The notes under the pieces are model-generated. The model had not been told where the DNA came from, did no database searches, and saw nothing but the letters and a program-made list of their open reading frames with translations. From Tateyamaria sp. ANG-S1 (GTDB lineage Bacteria; Pseudomonadota; Alphaproteobacteria; Rhodobacterales; Rhodobacteraceae): DNA of 64,000 nt. The DNA lies in contig NZ_JWLL01000008.1 in assembly GCF_000814025.1 (NCBI RefSeq), forward strand, positions 1-64,000, in the 5' to 3' direction. How positions within the stretch are numbered: the stretch's first letter is position 1; each line of letters opens with the position of its first letter. The position numbers and the translations under genes are program-made. Positions 1 through 7,299 of the stretch are shown here, piece by piece.

Positions 1-774
1 CCGAACCAGCGCCAGAAAGTCCCATACGACCTGCCAGAGCATAAGACAAAGTCGGTCATGCGAACCCAGACCCACAAGGCCGACGGTTTCAATGAACTCA
101 GGTTCGAAGATCAGGCGGGCGAGGAGGAGATCTTCGTGCATGCCCAGAAAGACAGAAATGAGAAGGTACTGCACAATCACACCGAGCGGATAGATAACAA
201 TTGGATCCAGTCCGTCGGTCACAATCGGGCTATGGAGGTGGACAACAATCGTGACGAGGTCGTTGGTGGAAACATGACTGTCAGCGTTGGCTCGCAATAT
301 CGTGGTGATGTTGTTGGCAGAGCGTCGCTTACCAACTGGCAGGGCATCACCAGGGTCGGCATGGACTATGGTGAACGGGGCCTCGCGCCGATGGGAGAAG
401 GCAACCTTTCGTTCCGTGTACAAAGTAGCTGGGCCGCACAGGTTGATCGTCATGTGCTGTATTCCGTTGGCGGGCGCTGGGATCAGCAAATTACCAAGGA
501 TATGTCGCTGGATGTCGGAACCCATCTGGACGTCGCTGTGGCGGGCAACCACGTTGACAGTGCGGGCGAGCGCCGGGTTATCCAAGCGGCTCGCAAAGTG
601 GAGCTCATTTGCGGAGAAGCCCGAATTTCCCTGCATTCCGATGGTCGCATCCAGCTTAGTGGCGAGACGATGAACCTGTCTTTCAGAAAACGGATTACGG
701 CATTTACGGATGCAGTCAAGATAACAGCAAAGTCCGCATACAAAGTGGTTGCTGCTCGTATTGATTTGAATTGA
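1..774 (+). CDS. vgrG: VgrG, T6SS spike protein (C-terminal part)
   Basis: The reading frame is open from the first base, so the gene starts outside the window; 257 C-terminal residues are visible. Residues just after the edge (PYDLPEHKTKSVMRTQTHK, then GFNELRFEDQAGEEEIFVH) match the conserved end of the VgrG gp5/OB region. They are followed by the repetitive beta-helix needle (H-x-E-x-I-x-N-N and V-G-x-N-R-x-x-x-V-x-x-N-R style repeats). VgrG trimers form the tip of the contractile type VI secretion machine and carry effectors into target cells. The next gene starts 7 bases later, the usual place for a VgrG-linked cargo gene, and a PAAR-type fragment lies 2 kb downstream. The family assignment is firm; which effector it delivers is inference. 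Confidence 0.9.
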   Translation, partial: PNQRQKVPYDLPEHKTKSVMRTQTHKADGFNELRFEDQAGEEEIFVHAQKDRNEKVLHNHTERIDNNWIQSVGHNRAMEVDNNRDEVVGGNMTVSVGSQYRGDVVGRASLTNWQGITRVGMDYGERGLAPMGEGNLSFRVQSSWAAQVDRHVLYSVGGRWDQQITKDMSLDVGTHLDVAVAGNHVDSAGERRVIQAARKVELICGEARISLHSDGRIQLSGETMNLSFRKRITAFTDAVKITAKSAYKVVAARIDLN

Positions 775-781
775 GGGAAAG

Positions 782-1630
782 ATGCCGCAGGATGGAATAG
801 CATATAACGGCGATGTTTTGACCGGAGCCGGAGGTGGCGAGGACGAGGCGTTGGAGATCGAGATTCCTGACGACGATCCAAACTTCCTTGTTCAAGCTGC
901 AAACAAAAACCCTCCATCGGCGTGGGAGCGGTTTAGGGCAATAGTTGGAGGTGCTGCAGAAGGTGCCTATTCATGGCCCTTCGACTATACTCTTTGTGTT
1001 CACTGGATAGTCGGCATGGCCGGCTTTTATGGACCACGCGTGCAACAAAACTGCATTTACCATCGAGACAGGATACTTGACGTACTCGATGCAGGGATTC
1101 GCCTGATCTACTATCTTGTTTTCCGAGGCTTGCTATGGCGTCTGTTAACAAACGAAACTGCACAAAATATCGCACGAGATCAACTCTCACAGTCTGACAG
1201 AGAAGCGTTTGACCAAGCGCTTGATCGTGCCATGCCCAATGAAGAAAGACGGGCTCAAATAGCTGGCCGTTTTGCATCTGGTCACTTCTTTACACGATGG
1301 ATGAGAAGCAGGATTCGGCGGCGCGGTGGAGGTCAAATTGAGCAGAGAGGTATCGGGTGGACGAACTTCATAATGCTAACGTGGGGCTCTGCTATACATG
1401 CCTCGCATAATCATCCGTCGAACTTTGGTATCATTGAAATTTTCATTGCATGGATAACAGGTGACGCCGATGCAGGGTTGGACAACGAAACTTATGTGGC
1501 GCTCTTCCGCGCGGCCCAAACGTTGACAGAGAACGCAGCATTCATTGATGAGCTTGGTCCAGATTTTGAACTGTATCGAGAGTTTATACAAGCTTTGTTA
1601 GACTTTGGTTTAGGAGGAGGGCAAAACTAG
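782..1630 (+). CDS. Hypothetical protein, candidate T6SS cargo/effector
   Basis: 282 residues, not recognised. It begins 7 bases after the vgrG stop, so it is probably co-transcribed with it. The N-terminus is acidic (about residues 1-45, rich in Asp/Glu/Gly). A hydrophobic stretch lies around residues 60-115 (WPFDYTLCVHWIVGMAGF and LIYYLVFRGLLW), followed by a basic helical segment and a further hydrophobic patch near residues 195-230. There is no signal peptide and no toxin motif that I can name. Position directly behind vgrG suggests an effector or an effector adaptor; that is inference from gene order only. The end overlaps the next small gene by one base. Confidence 0.6.
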   Translation: MPQDGIAYNGDVLTGAGGGEDEALEIEIPDDDPNFLVQAANKNPPSAWERFRAIVGGAAEGAYSWPFDYTLCVHWIVGMAGFYGPRVQQNCIYHRDRILDVLDAGIRLIYYLVFRGLLWRLLTNETAQNIARDQLSQSDREAFDQALDRAMPNEERRAQIAGRFASGHFFTRWMRSRIRRRGGGQIEQRGIGWTNFIMLTWGSAIHASHNHPSNFGIIEIFIAWITGDADAGLDNETYVALFRAAQTLTENAAFIDELGPDFELYREFIQALLDFGLGGGQN

Positions 1631-1803
1631 TGGGTTTTTTGAAGTTCCTTTTTAACTCCTTGGTCAACATCCTTGCTGAAATCGTTACCGGTGTTGGTTT
1701 TATTTTTCTTTTGGGAGGAGTCGTATCACAAATATGGGTTATTGCATTGGCTGGTGCCGCAATGATGATTGTGGGTTTCTTTCTTATTAGAACTAGAGAT
1801 TAA
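1630..1803 (+). CDS. Small two-helix membrane protein
   Basis: 57 residues from a GTG start that shares one base with the preceding TAG stop. A strong AGGAGG ribosome-binding site lies about 12 bases upstream, inside the end of the previous gene, so translation is probably coupled. Two hydrophobic segments (about residues 14-32 and 34-52) with a short polar C-terminus (IRTRD) indicate a small inner-membrane protein. Immediate coupling to a candidate T6SS effector makes an immunity or chaperone role conceivable, but no family is recognised. Confidence 0.5.
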   Translation: MGFLKFLFNSLVNILAEIVTGVGFIFLLGGVVSQIWVIALAGAAMMIVGFFLIRTRD

Positions 1804-1827
1804 CAGCTTCACCATTTCAACGGCATC

Positions 1828-1977
1828 ATGAAAATATCAAATAGATTCGACGCCAATCTGGCATGGGTTGTGAAAAAGACGATGGGATTCAGGATATATG
1901 AATTGATCGCGGTGAAATCACCGAAGAAACTTGGAATGTTTTTATCCGGCAGATGGCTCAGCAATGAACTGGTTTAG
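1828..1977 (+). CDS. Possible small ORF
   Basis: An ATG-started frame of 49 residues (begins MKISNRFDANLAWVVKKTM) fills most of the gap before the next gene. It has no recognisable motif and no clear ribosome-binding site. It could be a remnant rather than a gene. Confidence 0.2.
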   Translation: MKISNRFDANLAWVVKKTMGFRIYELIAVKSPKKLGMFLSGRWLSNELV

Positions 1978-1996
1978 TTCACTTTAATACGTTGGA

Positions 1997-2392
1997 GTGG
2001 CATCTCAGCTTGTCGCCGCTCGTATCGCTATATTCGATCTGAGCCGAGGATCAGGATCCGAAAGCTACAACATAGAGATGGAGGGCGCTACCTCTACTGG
2101 AACTGCCCCGCTTGCCCCGCAGATGCAGGATCAGATCAGAACCGGATTTGGCCGGTTCCAAAATCTTTGTTCACTACCGCAATCGCTGTCCTCAATATCC
2201 ATGGACACTGAGGATGCCCAAGGAGCGACTGTAACAATGGAGGATATCGCCGACTATCTTCTTTTTGAATGTCGTTTGAGCCGGCTGAGCATTGATTGCT
2301 GCAATCGCCTTGATAGCTTACCTGACTACGGCGAGGTAACCGGTTTTACCGTTGATCAGTTTAGCAACGAGCTTATTGAGCGGTATTTCTGA
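1997..2392 (+). CDS. Hypothetical protein
   Basis: 131 residues from a GTG start (TTGGAGTGG context, so GGAG is very close to the start and the true start is uncertain). The protein is acidic, without a signal peptide or membrane segment. Four Cys residues cluster in the middle and second half. No family recognised. It ends 2 bases before the next gene, so the two are probably translated together. Confidence 0.5.
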   Translation: MASQLVAARIAIFDLSRGSGSESYNIEMEGATSTGTAPLAPQMQDQIRTGFGRFQNLCSLPQSLSSISMDTEDAQGATVTMEDIADYLLFECRLSRLSIDCCNRLDSLPDYGEVTGFTVDQFSNELIERYF

Positions 2393-2394
2393 AA

Positions 2395-2817
2395 ATGGGT
2401 GAGCCTAGCACATCAACTGCGAAATGGATTATCATTTTATGGAGTATATGGCATTGCGTCATCCTTGGGGCTGTCACGGAACTGACCTTTACACAGATGG
2501 GCAATCTTGCAGTTGAGGTTGCGGTTTTTGTTGCGGTTATCGGCCTGGCAGCTGGCGCGCAGATGTTTGTGGGAGCCAAGGTTGAAAGCTTGACCCGTGT
2601 GCTGGGCGCGACATGGACACTGTTGCTGCCGCACATGCTCCTCAGAATGCCGACTTCCTATTTCTTATCGCATTTTCTCTCGATCATCGCCTTACTGGTT
2701 CTCATGGGGGCCTTCCTGTATGCTCCTACTGGCTGGTTTCTGGCTGCGGGATATCTTCCGCATACCATCCTGAGTATAGTTTCTTTAAGCTTGCTGATCC
2801 GGTCCATCGGGAGATAA
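2395..2817 (+). CDS. Hypothetical integral membrane protein
   Basis: 140 residues with about four hydrophobic helices (near residues 10-30, 38-58, 70-105 and 107-135). The start ATG is 2 bases after the previous stop. Located between a vgrG-linked gene and a PAAR fragment, it belongs by position to the T6SS-associated island. A membrane-bound immunity protein is one possibility, inferred only from location. No family is recognised. Confidence 0.55.
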   Translation: MGEPSTSTAKWIIILWSIWHCVILGAVTELTFTQMGNLAVEVAVFVAVIGLAAGAQMFVGAKVESLTRVLGATWTLLLPHMLLRMPTSYFLSHFLSIIALLVLMGAFLYAPTGWFLAAGYLPHTILSIVSLSLLIRSIGR

Positions 2818-3149
2818 CAATCCCCGCTACGCCCCGCAAATCCGACAGCTGCTCCGGCCACAGCTGCTTTCCTTCTTCCCCGGCCTTCGGTGGCAGTCCA
2901 AATGTCGCGATCAACTGCATCCCCGCGCTTCGACAGGGCGACACAGTTGCACCCCGTGGCTGCGGCAAGTGCAAGCCACATGGTCGCAGTGTATTCGGCG
3001 GATCGCCGACCGTGTATGTGAACGGATGCCCTCTCGCGCGGATCGGCGACGGGATGAACGCTGCTCGGCGCCGCGGCCTTGTCGTGGTGCGCCGGTGCCG
3101 ATCTCGGCCAGGTCCGCCGTCACTAGGAAAGCATTGCGCCTGTCCTTGA
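2814..3149 (+). pseudogene. PAAR-domain protein, damaged
   Basis: The frame reads IPATPRKSDSCSGHSCFP, then GGSPNVAINCIPALRQGD, then GSPTVYVNGCPLARIGDGM. This is a clear PAAR-repeat protein, the sharpened tip that sits on VgrG. There is no ATG, GTG or TTG in this frame near the expected start: the codons before the conserved part are ATA-ACA-ATC directly on the upstream gene's stop. After the IGDGM motif the usual glycine/alanine-rich C-terminus is lost to an Arg-rich run, suggesting a frameshift near 3060. I therefore call it a probable pseudogene; a rare ATA/ATC start cannot be excluded. Confidence 0.6.
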
Positions 3150-3270
3150 GGTCGACGCAGCGCAATGTCGCCCGGCCTGGCTGCCCTCGCCGGCGATACT
3201 GGTGACACCACGCAAGGGCTGCCGTCGATTGTCTGATATGGCCCCGTCAGGTGAAGGAAATAACTTGCAA

Positions 3271-3447
3271 ATGTGCCTCCAGATCGCACACAAGCCAGCC
3301 GCCGTGCTGATCGAGCTGCCCGACGGCACCCTCGCCACTGCAGACCTCCATCTCACCCGCCACTTCCTGCATGCGGCCGAAACCGGCGCCGAACCAAAGG
3401 AACGCGCAGACGAGATCGTCAAAGCGCTTACAAAAGCAGTTGGTTGA
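3271..3447 (+). CDS. Hypothetical small protein or fragment
   Basis: A 58-residue frame beginning MCLQIAHKPAAVLIELPDG; the frame is open further upstream to a GTG at 3202. Composition is protein-like but no family is recognised. It sits between the broken PAAR gene and a decayed transposition gene, so it may be a leftover piece. Confidence 0.25.
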   Translation: MCLQIAHKPAAVLIELPDGTLATADLHLTRHFLHAAETGAEPKERADEIVKALTKAVG

Positions 3448-3598
3448 TCGAGGTTGATATTGATGATGAGGTTTCTCCTTCGGATCAGTCGGCAACTAAC
3501 GACATGCCCGCCAAAGCAACTGGCTCCGGAGCCCTCGAGAGCTTTCGCCGGAAACCTACGTTGGAGGATGGTCAAGGACTCGTCTAGACTCAAGCCAG

Positions 3599-4578
3599 GA
3601 GCGTGAACGTATCAGATCCGAAGCTGATTTGGCAGCGAGGTTACAAGCAGAGTTCTTCTTTCCAACGGAGGACTATTGTAAGTTTCGCAAGCGCGTGTTC
3701 CGCGTTTTGGAACAGCGCGAAGCACTTATGTCGCGCGGCGTCTTGAAAGCTCAGGGCGCTGCCATCGTCGGAGCTTCGGGGCCGGGAAATTCCGTTTGGT
3801 CAAAGAAATTGCCAAGGATTTCGAAGACGTTGTCGGTGCAACCGGAGAGCGGGAATATGGACATACTATTTTCACTGCAGTCATCCCCGGCCGTGCATCG
3901 AAAAAAGCGAACCTCAAAGAGATACTGAAACAATTGGGTCATCCAATCAGGGGCAACCCAAGTCAACCAGACCTTCAAGCGCGGCTTCAATTCTAATTGG
4001 TGGAGCAACGTATCGCAGCCATCCATCTTGATGAGATCCAAGATGTTGGTCGCTACAAAACGGATGACTCTAACGAGCAATTCGCGAAGAAATTCCGAAA
4101 CCTGATGCATGACTCTGTCTGGCCAGTTTGCCTTATTTTGGCTGGTACACGGGACGCCAAGTGTTGGCTGAAAAGTGATAAAACTCTCCACAGTCCGTTA
4201 AAATCGTGCGAGATGTGTCCTGCCAAGTTAGAAAAGCCTGACAGGTTGGGCAAAGCAGTGCGTATATTGGCTTCCGTGGCTGGTTTGTCGGATAACGGGC
4301 TATTCGAGGTCGATAAGTTTTTCATGATCCTTATCCACGCCAGTGCAGACTGTTTCGGGCCAGCGATTGAATTCGTTATTCAAGCGGTATCGGAAGCAAA
4401 GGCGAATGGTGACACAGTGGTTTATCCCGATCACTTCGCAGATGTCTTTGAAGACCGGATCGACTGTGCGGAGGACCAGAATCCGTTCCTTGTTACGGAA
4501 TGGCACCTGATCGACACCAAAAAAATGATGACGCGAGCCCGCAAGGAACAAGGCGCTCCGAACAGACTCACTGGCTAA
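3599..4578 (+). pseudogene. TniB-like AAA ATPase of a transposon, inactivated
   Basis: Read across frames, this is a P-loop ATPase of the TniB-like transposition type. N-terminal residues RLQAEFFFPTEDYCKFRKRV lead to a Walker A region, and the Walker B box reads AAIHLDEIQDVG. The C-terminal part (IDCAEDQNPFLVTEW) is also typical. Two lesions are visible. Around 3775-3790 the Walker A reads GASGPGNS in one frame and GAGKFRLVKEIAKDF in the next, as expected from loss of one G in a G-run. An in-frame TAA at 3994-3996 also interrupts the protein just before the Walker B box. Just upstream (to about 3587) a frame ending ESFRRKPTLEDGQGLV may be the end of its partner transposase. A dead transposition module. 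Confidence 0.65.
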
Positions 4579-4847
4579 AAAACGACTGAAACGACCTAGA
4601 CTGAACGCTGTCCGGCTTAGGCGGCATTTTTTGCAGCAAGTCGCAGTGAGGAACCAGTTTGACACTTCGTGAGACCAGTTTGATGCTTCTGCAGGTCATT
4701 CTCAGGTTTCGTTGAAGATTTTCAGTGCTCTGATAACAAGAGATAACGTTTTGATTTAGGACCAGAGTTCGGTTTTGGTCACCAGTAAATCAACGGCCGT
4801 GTTTGACGACAATACGACTGTGCCCATCACTCGTGTGGAATGCTGCC
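4579..4847. other. Intergenic, nothing recognised
   Basis: No credible coding frame, hairpin terminator or known regulatory motif was seen between the dead transposition gene and the SnoaL-like gene. The change from accessory-type to core-type sequence occurs about here. Confidence 0.4.
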
Positions 4848-5234
4848 ATGTCGAAGAAGTTGATCGCCGGGTTTTCGGGCGCGATGGCGTCCAATGATTT
4901 CACGTATGCAAGCATGTGGCTGCATCCCGATTTTGAGTACTACATGCCGCAGACGGGTGAGTATTTGCGAGGGCGCGAAGGCTTTGCTGCCATGAATAAC
5001 GCTTACTCGACTGAGGGCACATGGGCTTTTTCGGTCCGCTCTATCATTGGGGATGATGACGCGGTCGTATCCGATGTGGAAGTGATGGATGGTACACTCG
5101 AGGCACGCGCCATCACGTTTCACACCATCAAGGACGATTTGATTTTGCGGCAAAAGGAGTTTTGGCCGGACAGCTATCCCGCGCCGACCTGGCGGGCGCC
5201 GTGGCGGCGTATCTTGGATGCGCCGCCGTTCTAG
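4848..5234 (+). CDS. SnoaL/NTF2-like small protein
   Basis: 128 residues from the ATG at 4848; the frame is open upstream but MSKKLIAGFSGAMASNDF is where SnoaL-like proteins normally begin. The motif LHPDFEYYMPQTGEYLRGR is typical of the alpha+beta cone fold used by SnoaL-like cyclases, isomerases and many uncharacterised proteins. Reaction and substrate cannot be told from sequence. The length is normal for the family. It stands alone, divergent in role from its neighbours. Confidence 0.7.
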   Translation: MSKKLIAGFSGAMASNDFTYASMWLHPDFEYYMPQTGEYLRGREGFAAMNNAYSTEGTWAFSVRSIIGDDDAVVSDVEVMDGTLEARAITFHTIKDDLILRQKEFWPDSYPAPTWRAPWRRILDAPPF

Positions 5235-5364
5235 CAGACAAGACGCTTCATACTTCGAAAACCCGTTGCAACGGCCGCATCTTTGGGCTGTGCGCGTAAC
5301 TGTCGCCGTCTGCGTACGCTTTTTTACGGCCTCAGCTTGGTTTTATTGGAGTGCTGAAAGACGG

Positions 5365-6174
5365 TTACTTGGAGGACGTCCAGAGGTCGTAGAAGTGGTG
5401 CACTGGACCGTGGCCGTGGCCGACGGATAGCATATCTGCGGCTGCGATTGCTCCGGTGACATACGTCTTTGCAGCGGCTATAGCGTCTGGCAAGGCAACG
5501 CCATGCGCCAGTTGTGCGGCCAAAGCTGACGATAGCGTGCACCCGGTGCCGTGCGTGTTTTTGCCGGGGGTTCGGGCACTGTTGAACCAGTGCTGTTCGC
5601 CGTGCACGCACAGCACGTCCGGACTGTCCAAACCATCAAGATGCCCGCCTTTGATCAATGCCGCCTTCGGTCCCAGGTCGGTCAGGGCTTTCGCCTGGGC
5701 CGCCATCTCGTCCCGCGTGGTTGCCACTGGCTGGTCGAGCAGATGGGCCGCTTCGGGCAGGTTGGGCGTGATGACCGTGGCGCGTGGCACCAGCTTGGTC
5801 CGGAGCGTGTCCATGGCGTCTGGCTGCAAAAGCGGCGCGCCGCCCTTGGCGATCATCACGGGGTCGAGGACCACGGGGGTATCCGGGTGCTTTTCCAACG
5901 CGTCCGCCACCGCGTCCGCAATCTTGGCATTGGCGATCATGCCGATCTTCACCGCGTCGACACGGACGTCGGCAAAGACTGCCTTGATCTGGGCTGTCAC
6001 AAAGGCGGGCGAGATGGTTTCCACACCGGTGACGCCTTGCGTGTTCTGCGCGGTGAGTGCGGTGAGGGCCGCCATGCCGTAGGCGCGGTTGGCGGCAATG
6101 GCCTTGAGATCGGCCTGAATACCAGCCCCGCCGGACGGGTCGGAGCCTGCGATGGACAAGACATTGGGGATCAT
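5365..6174 (-). CDS. thiD: Hydroxymethylpyrimidine/phosphomethylpyrimidine kinase
   Basis: 269 residues starting at the ATG at 6174 (MIPNVLSIAGSDPSGGAGIQ). Earlier in-frame ATGs would run into thiE. It phosphorylates HMP and HMP-phosphate to HMP-diphosphate for thiamine synthesis in the cytoplasm. The N-terminal GSDPSGGAGIQADLK loop and the C-terminal HGTGCTLSSALAA anion-hole motif are intact, and the length is normal. The start overlaps the end of the thiE-like gene by four bases, so both are read from the TPP riboswitch upstream. Confidence 0.93.
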   Translation of the reverse strand: MIPNVLSIAGSDPSGGAGIQADLKAIAANRAYGMAALTALTAQNTQGVTGVETISPAFVTAQIKAVFADVRVDAVKIGMIANAKIADAVADALEKHPDTPVVLDPVMIAKGGAPLLQPDAMDTLRTKLVPRATVITPNLPEAAHLLDQPVATTRDEMAAQAKALTDLGPKAALIKGGHLDGLDSPDVLCVHGEQHWFNSARTPGKNTHGTGCTLSSALAAQLAHGVALPDAIAAAKTYVTGAIAAADMLSVGHGHGPVHHFYDLWTSSK

Positions 6175-6569
6175 TGGATTTCCTTCAGTTCGGTGCGCAA
6201 CGCGCGGACAGCAACACATGGGTCAGGCTGGCCGCAGATGGCAGAGACGACGGCGATGCCGTCGCAACCCGCCGCCAGAACATCGGCGCACTGTCCCGGT
6301 TTCAGACCGCGGATGGCGACGGTTGGGCAAGGGGCGAGGGCCGTGAGTTGTGCAAGGGCGTCAAAGCCGATGGCCGGTTTGTGGTTGGATGTGGTGTCAG
6401 TCCGGGATATGCCGCGCTGGCCAATATGCAGCCCGTCCACATCCGCGGCGCAGGCCGAGTCGAGATCGTAGGCGCTTGTCAGCGTGGTTAGCGAACAGCC
6501 GAGGGCAGAAACGCCGTGCACGCGCTGGGTCTTTTGGCGCAAGGCATCAAGGGTAGGATTTGGCGTCAT
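6171..6569 (-). CDS. thiE: ThiE-like thiamine phosphate synthase, shortened
   Basis: 132 residues against about 200-220 in normal ThiE. Recognisable pieces are VDGLHIGQ (the ADGVHLGQ strand), VAIRGLKPGQ (usually VAIGGI) and GCDGIAVVSAICG near the C-terminus. Missing are the first strands carrying the Q-x-R-x-K diphosphate site, the IND Mg site and the whole GPIF-x-T-x-TK segment between GQ and the C-terminal half. There is no room upstream, because the riboswitch ends about 50 bases before the ATG. It may be a degenerate or dead ThiE; gene order and the riboswitch support its origin. It is translationally coupled to thiD. Confidence 0.6.
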   Translation of the reverse strand: MTPNPTLDALRQKTQRVHGVSALGCSLTTLTSAYDLDSACAADVDGLHIGQRGISRTDTTSNHKPAIGFDALAQLTALAPCPTVAIRGLKPGQCADVLAAGCDGIAVVSAICGQPDPCVAVRALRTELKEIQ

Positions 6570-6619
6570 CGCGTCGGTCCACTTCTAGCGAGGACAGGAC
6601 GCACCAAAGTGTTTCTCTT

Positions 6620-6697
6620 CGGTTCAACCTCCCTCCGCCAGCATTATCCGGGTCAGGTTCGAAGGGTACGTCTCAGCCTTGCGGCGCCCCTGGCTAT
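6620..6697 (-). promoter_or_regulatory. TPP (THI-box) riboswitch
   Basis: Read on the minus strand, the segment contains GGCTGAGA, then ACCCTTCGAACCTGACCCGG, then ATAATGCTGGCGGAGGGAG, the conserved core of the thiamine-diphosphate aptamer in the right order. It lies about 50 bases upstream of the thiE-like ATG and after the pqiC stop. It should lower expression of thiE-thiD when TPP is plentiful. Confidence 0.92.
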
Positions 6698-6750
6698 GCG
6701 CAACAGATAGGGAAGATGTCGCTGCTGTCCAAGTGGAAAATTCCGCTGGT

Positions 6751-7296
6751 CTAAAGCCCATCCTTAGCAATGCGTGTTGCGAGGTCCACCAGCAGTTGCG
6801 CACGGGCCTGCGCGACGGAGGTCGGAGCGCCATCCGTCACTGGTGTGGACAATTCAAACAGATACGCGTGATCGCGGCCTCGCCCGTCGAGGTCCACAAC
6901 GTAGTACTGACCCGACATACGCAGCCGGTCTGCGACGACGCTCAGATCCTCAACCCGCACCTCGACCCGCCCCGATGCGAAACCGTCAAAGGGCCAGGGT
7001 TCGGACGCCACACGCCTGCCAGTGATTTCCGACAGGTGCCGGGTCAGCGCAAGCGTCATGGCGCGCGTCGGTGTATCCGCCCAAAGCGTGTCGGACAGGA
7101 CCAGCAGGTCGCCTTCATTCGCCGTGATTTCGTCTCGCGCGGCGTATGCGGGCAGCGAGATGTCAGCCACTTCGATGCTGGCAAAGCGGGATGGGATACG
7201 GTCCTGTGCCACCAGTTTGGGCGAGGCTACGAACTGATCCGGCGTGCCGCAGGCCCACAGGAGGCTCAGGGCGAGAAAGGCAAAGGCGTGGCGCAT
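6751..7296 (-). CDS. pqiC: PqiC-like ABC transport auxiliary lipoprotein
   Basis: 181 residues with a lipoprotein signal peptide (MRHAFAFLALSLLWACG; lipobox LWAC, acylated Cys at residue 16). The rest fits the PqiC/YmbA auxiliary lipoprotein family: a VEVRVEDL strand and SGQYYVVD in the middle, a helical C-terminus. PqiC anchors to the outer membrane and docks the PqiB needle in lipid transport between membranes. It begins 3 bases after pqiB and ends the pqi operon. Confidence 0.85.
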   Translation of the reverse strand: MRHAFAFLALSLLWACGTPDQFVASPKLVAQDRIPSRFASIEVADISLPAYAARDEITANEGDLLVLSDTLWADTPTRAMTLALTRHLSEITGRRVASEPWPFDGFASGRVEVRVEDLSVVADRLRMSGQYYVVDLDGRGRDHAYLFELSTPVTDGAPTSVAQARAQLLVDLATRIAKDGL

Positions 7297-7299
7297 GGG

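Noticed and set aside
5551-6471. A 306-codon plus-strand frame across thiD and thiE
   Set aside because: Both minus-strand genes are recognised by motifs and preceded by a riboswitch on that strand.
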